From Candidatus Dormiibacterota bacterium (lineage in GTDB: Bacteria > Chloroflexota > Dormibacteria > Dormibacterales > Dormibacteraceae): a stretch of 64,000 nucleotides of DNA. Positions 63,001 through 64,000 of this stretch are shown in pieces. A program made the translations under genes and the position numbers. The stretch spans positions 29,042 through 93,041 of the forward strand of contig PNAG01000011.1 in the NCBI GenBank assembly GCA_003169845.1, given 5' to 3'. How positions within the stretch are numbered: the first letter of the stretch is position 1; each line of letters opens with the position of its first letter. The notes beneath the pieces are model-generated. The model saw only the letters and a list, made by a program, of their open reading frames with translations. It was not told the DNA's origin and made no database searches.

Positions 63001-63627
63001 AACGCCCCGGTCGCGCTGCGCAACGCCTTCGGCGGCTTCAACACCGGGATGGGAATCGTGAACACAACCGGCACGGCCGGCTCTGTAACGATCACTTACT
63101 ACAACGCCTCCGGCACGCCGACCATCAAGCCCTTCAACATCCCGGCCAACGGCTACCTCGGCGTCTACCAGGGCACTGACATACCAACTGACGGCGCCTA
63201 CACGGCCAAGATCACGAGCTCGGTTGCCATCGCGGCGATCGTCAACGAGGTGGCGTCATCGAGCGGCAGCGCCCAGCAGTCGACTTCCTACAACACCTAC
63301 AGCGCCGGCAGCGCAACCCTCCACTTGCCGCTGGTCGAGAACGCGGGCACCGACCCGTGGAACACCGGTGAGGGAATCATGAACACCGGCGCCGGCAGCA
63401 TCACGGTCACCGTCAATTACTACAACACCGCCACCGGCGCATCGGTCGGCTCACCACAGACGCAGACGCTGGCGGCGAATGCGTTCTGGGGTCTCTACCA
63501 GCCCACGGGTGGACTGCCGACCGGAACGCGTGCGACGGCCGTGATCACAACCTCCTCCGGGGGGCAGGTGGCAGTGATCTGCAACGAAAGCAGCCTCACG
63601 ACTTTCATGAGCTACGACGGCCAGTAG
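60049..63627 (+). CDS. Secreted protein with a 13-unit Cys-pair repeat array, Ig domain and the four-repeat module
   Basis: A 1192-residue secreted protein. ATG 60049 follows GGGGAGGG and gives a signal peptide (VVLCAVLLAGGSTFVGPPALAA). Residues ~45-660 contain 13 full units and one partial unit of ~43 residues, each with SCP(T/S)(T/S)xLCVAVDxxGNVVTST and then PTGGAAAWT. The two Cys lie about seven residues apart in every unit and probably form a disulfide; the array may be a superhelix or propeller stack. Residues ~665-750 are a bacterial Ig-like domain (NPSTVGSNVTYTATVSPTPDGGTVAFTD). Residues ~756-1192 are the shared module, ending VICNESSLTTFMSYDGQ. The tenth member starts three bases after the stop. 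Confidence 0.85.
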   Translation: MNLRRWRVVLCAVLLAGGSTFVGPPALAAGSPLTWAAPVRIDHQPPFTGAFLSGLSCPTTGLCVAVDTNGNVITSTNPTGGAAAWTVTHVDGVNPILAVSCPTTSFCVAVDEAGDVITSTNPTGGAAAWTVANVGTAMGAVSCPSSVLCVALDFSGDVVTSTNPTGGPSAWTASNIGSGTLNFLDGISCPASNLCVAVDQYGNVITSTDPTGGSAAWTTTNVSGLNGMYSVSCPTSSLCVAGDANGDVVTSTNPTGGAGAWTVTTVDASNGLFSVSCSSSALCAAVDYRGTVVTSTDPTGGAAAWTAVNVDGTHRLFGVSCPSTSLCVAVDDVGNVVTSTDPTGGAAAWTVTSVDGTDSLTGVSCPSSALCVAVDATGHVVTTTNPIGGAAAWSAALVDMGSGLNGVSCSGTALCVAVDGGGNVVTSTNPTGGAGAWTLTHVDSAAYPLLSGVSCPTTSLCIAVDESGNVVTSTNPTGGAAAWTVTPAGTDAGSILYGVSCPTTGLCVAVDGNRNVVTSTNPTGGAAAWTVTQVDSQPQGYLVGVSCPTINFCAAVAAVGDVVTSTNPTGGTAAWTQINVESPPFTILNGISCPSSGLCVIVDRGGNVFTSTDPTGGAAAWTRTNVNLYSLSAVSCPGSGLCVAVDIVGNAVVGSLGTTTALVSSSNPSTVGSNVTYTATVSPTPDGGTVAFTDNAASISGCGAVAVNTTTGKASCITSYSATGSRAIVATYSGDASFTTSSGSLTQTVNAAVVAKAVLPAVSNGAYGGYTTAATVQNTGSAPASVHITYYDQSGAPVGAGDAINNLPVNASWTVPQDNGNSFPSSGGDAAQAGSAIVYSDQPVAVFVNEFAPGNVGDASSYSGVQIASGVGTTLYAPAIANNAYGGYTTGIGLLNEGSSPTDVTLTYRDSTGAIVKTKTVSALAAHAYQGLFSGDTSLALPNGFAGTATIASSGQPLGAIVNETGPGGQFSSYDAVPAGSTTLNAPVALRNAFGGFNTGMGIVNTTGTAGSVTITYYNASGTPTIKPFNIPANGYLGVYQGTDIPTDGAYTAKITSSVAIAAIVNEVASSSGSAQQSTSYNTYSAGSATLHLPLVENAGTDPWNTGEGIMNTGAGSITVTVNYYNTATGASVGSPQTQTLAANAFWGLYQPTGGLPTGTRATAVITTSSGGQVAVICNESSLTTFMSYDGQ

Positions 63628-63630
63628 GAG

Positions 63631-64000
63631 ATGAAACTGAAGCGCTGGCGTGTGGTGCTCTGCGCCGCCCTGCTGGCGGGAGGGTCAACATTCGTGGGCC
63701 AGCCCGCGCTGGCGGCCGGCTCGCCGCTGACGTGGGCCGCACCTGTGCGTATCGTCCATCAGCCGCCGTTTACGAGCACGAACCTCAATGGAATGTCGAC
63801 AATCGCGGGCACGATCACCGAGTTCCCGATACCGAACAGCAACAGTAGCCTGACTGATATCGCCAAGGGCCCGGATGGCAACCTCTGGTTCACCGGACTC
63901 ATAAGTGGAAAGGTCGGGCGGATCACGACCGGCGGTGCGAGCACCGAGTTTCCCATTCCGAGCGCCGGTGGGCCCAATGGCATCGCCGCCGGACCGGATG
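63631..64000 (+). CDS. Tenth family member, 5' end only: signal peptide and start of a Vgb-type propeller
   Basis: A partial gene cut by the window edge; 123 codons are visible. Residues 1-~47 (signal peptide RVVLCAALLAGGSTFVGQPALAA and the following PLTWAAPVRI) are almost the same as in the upstream gene. After PPFT the sequences part: here comes a Vgb-type propeller (GPDGNLWFTGLISGKVGRIT, TEFPIPSAGGPNGIA). The C-terminal module is expected beyond the window but cannot be seen. TAGGAG, which includes the stop of the upstream gene, directly precedes the ATG. Confidence 0.75.
   Translation, partial: MKLKRWRVVLCAALLAGGSTFVGQPALAAGSPLTWAAPVRIVHQPPFTSTNLNGMSTIAGTITEFPIPNSNSSLTDIAKGPDGNLWFTGLISGKVGRITTGGASTEFPIPSAGGPNGIAAGPD

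Noticed and set aside
32753-63627. LPxTG, PEP-CTERM or type IX secretion signals on the module proteins
   Set aside because: No LPxTG plus hydrophobic tail, no C-terminal membrane helix and no T9SS motif; the chains end within the last repeat.

Overview
The window is a GC-rich bacterial chromosome segment. It resembles Gram-positive-like, soil-type Terrabacteria (Dormibacterota, Chloroflexota or Actinomycetota). The reasons are a transaldolase/phosphoglucose isomerase fusion, an OpcA partner for glucose-6-phosphate dehydrogenase, a small GntZ-type 6-phosphogluconate dehydrogenase, many GTG/TTG starts, likely leaderless promoters, and secreted beta-rich repeat proteins without sortase signals. 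This placement is inference; no rRNA or other phylogenetic marker is present.

Region 1 (1-11.2 kb) is mixed housekeeping: the tail of a SnoaL-like protein, a lipoprotein serpin, a MoxR-DUF58-transglutaminase operon, a PadR/HAAS pair with a palindromic operator, an ECF sigma/membrane anti-sigma pair flanked by two related gene remnants, and oligoendopeptidase F. Region 2 (11.3-22.1 kb) is a complete pentose-phosphate operon, tkt, tal-pgi, gnd, zwf, opcA, pgl, rpe, rpiA. Its gaps hold a dispersed palindromic GC-rich repeat that supplies the last codons of pgl and rpe. Region 3 (22.1-32.6 kb) is accessory: a tRNA-Ser(GGA) followed by a secreted FN3 protein and a second tRNA-like 3' end (possible small integrated element), a toxin-gene remnant, a membrane spermidine-synthase-like protein, a CAP-domain protein with a novel-looking repeat, a tandem ABM-like protein, a second ECF sigma/anti-sigma pair and a DUF2079 membrane protein.

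Region 4 (32.7-64 kb) is the remarkable part. Nine complete secreted proteins, plus the start of a tenth, occur on both strands. Each complete one carries a different N-terminal domain: parallel beta-helix, PQQ-type propeller, FxLYD plus FN3, Vgb-type propeller, an unknown beta domain, nothing at all, GH25 lysozyme, beta-helix plus cadherin-like, or a Cys-pair repeat array plus Ig. All end in the same ~430-residue module of four ~105-residue repeats, and the module ends at the stop codon, usually as (F/L)MSYxGQ. Among them lie two glycosyltransferases and three methyltransferases of surface-glycan type, a bicupin lipoprotein and a small Cna-B/carboxypeptidase-regulatory-like secreted protein. 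I read this as an expanding, domain-shuffling surface or exoprotein system built on one shared C-terminal module, which may anchor, assemble or export its cargo domains. I recognise no named family for the module.
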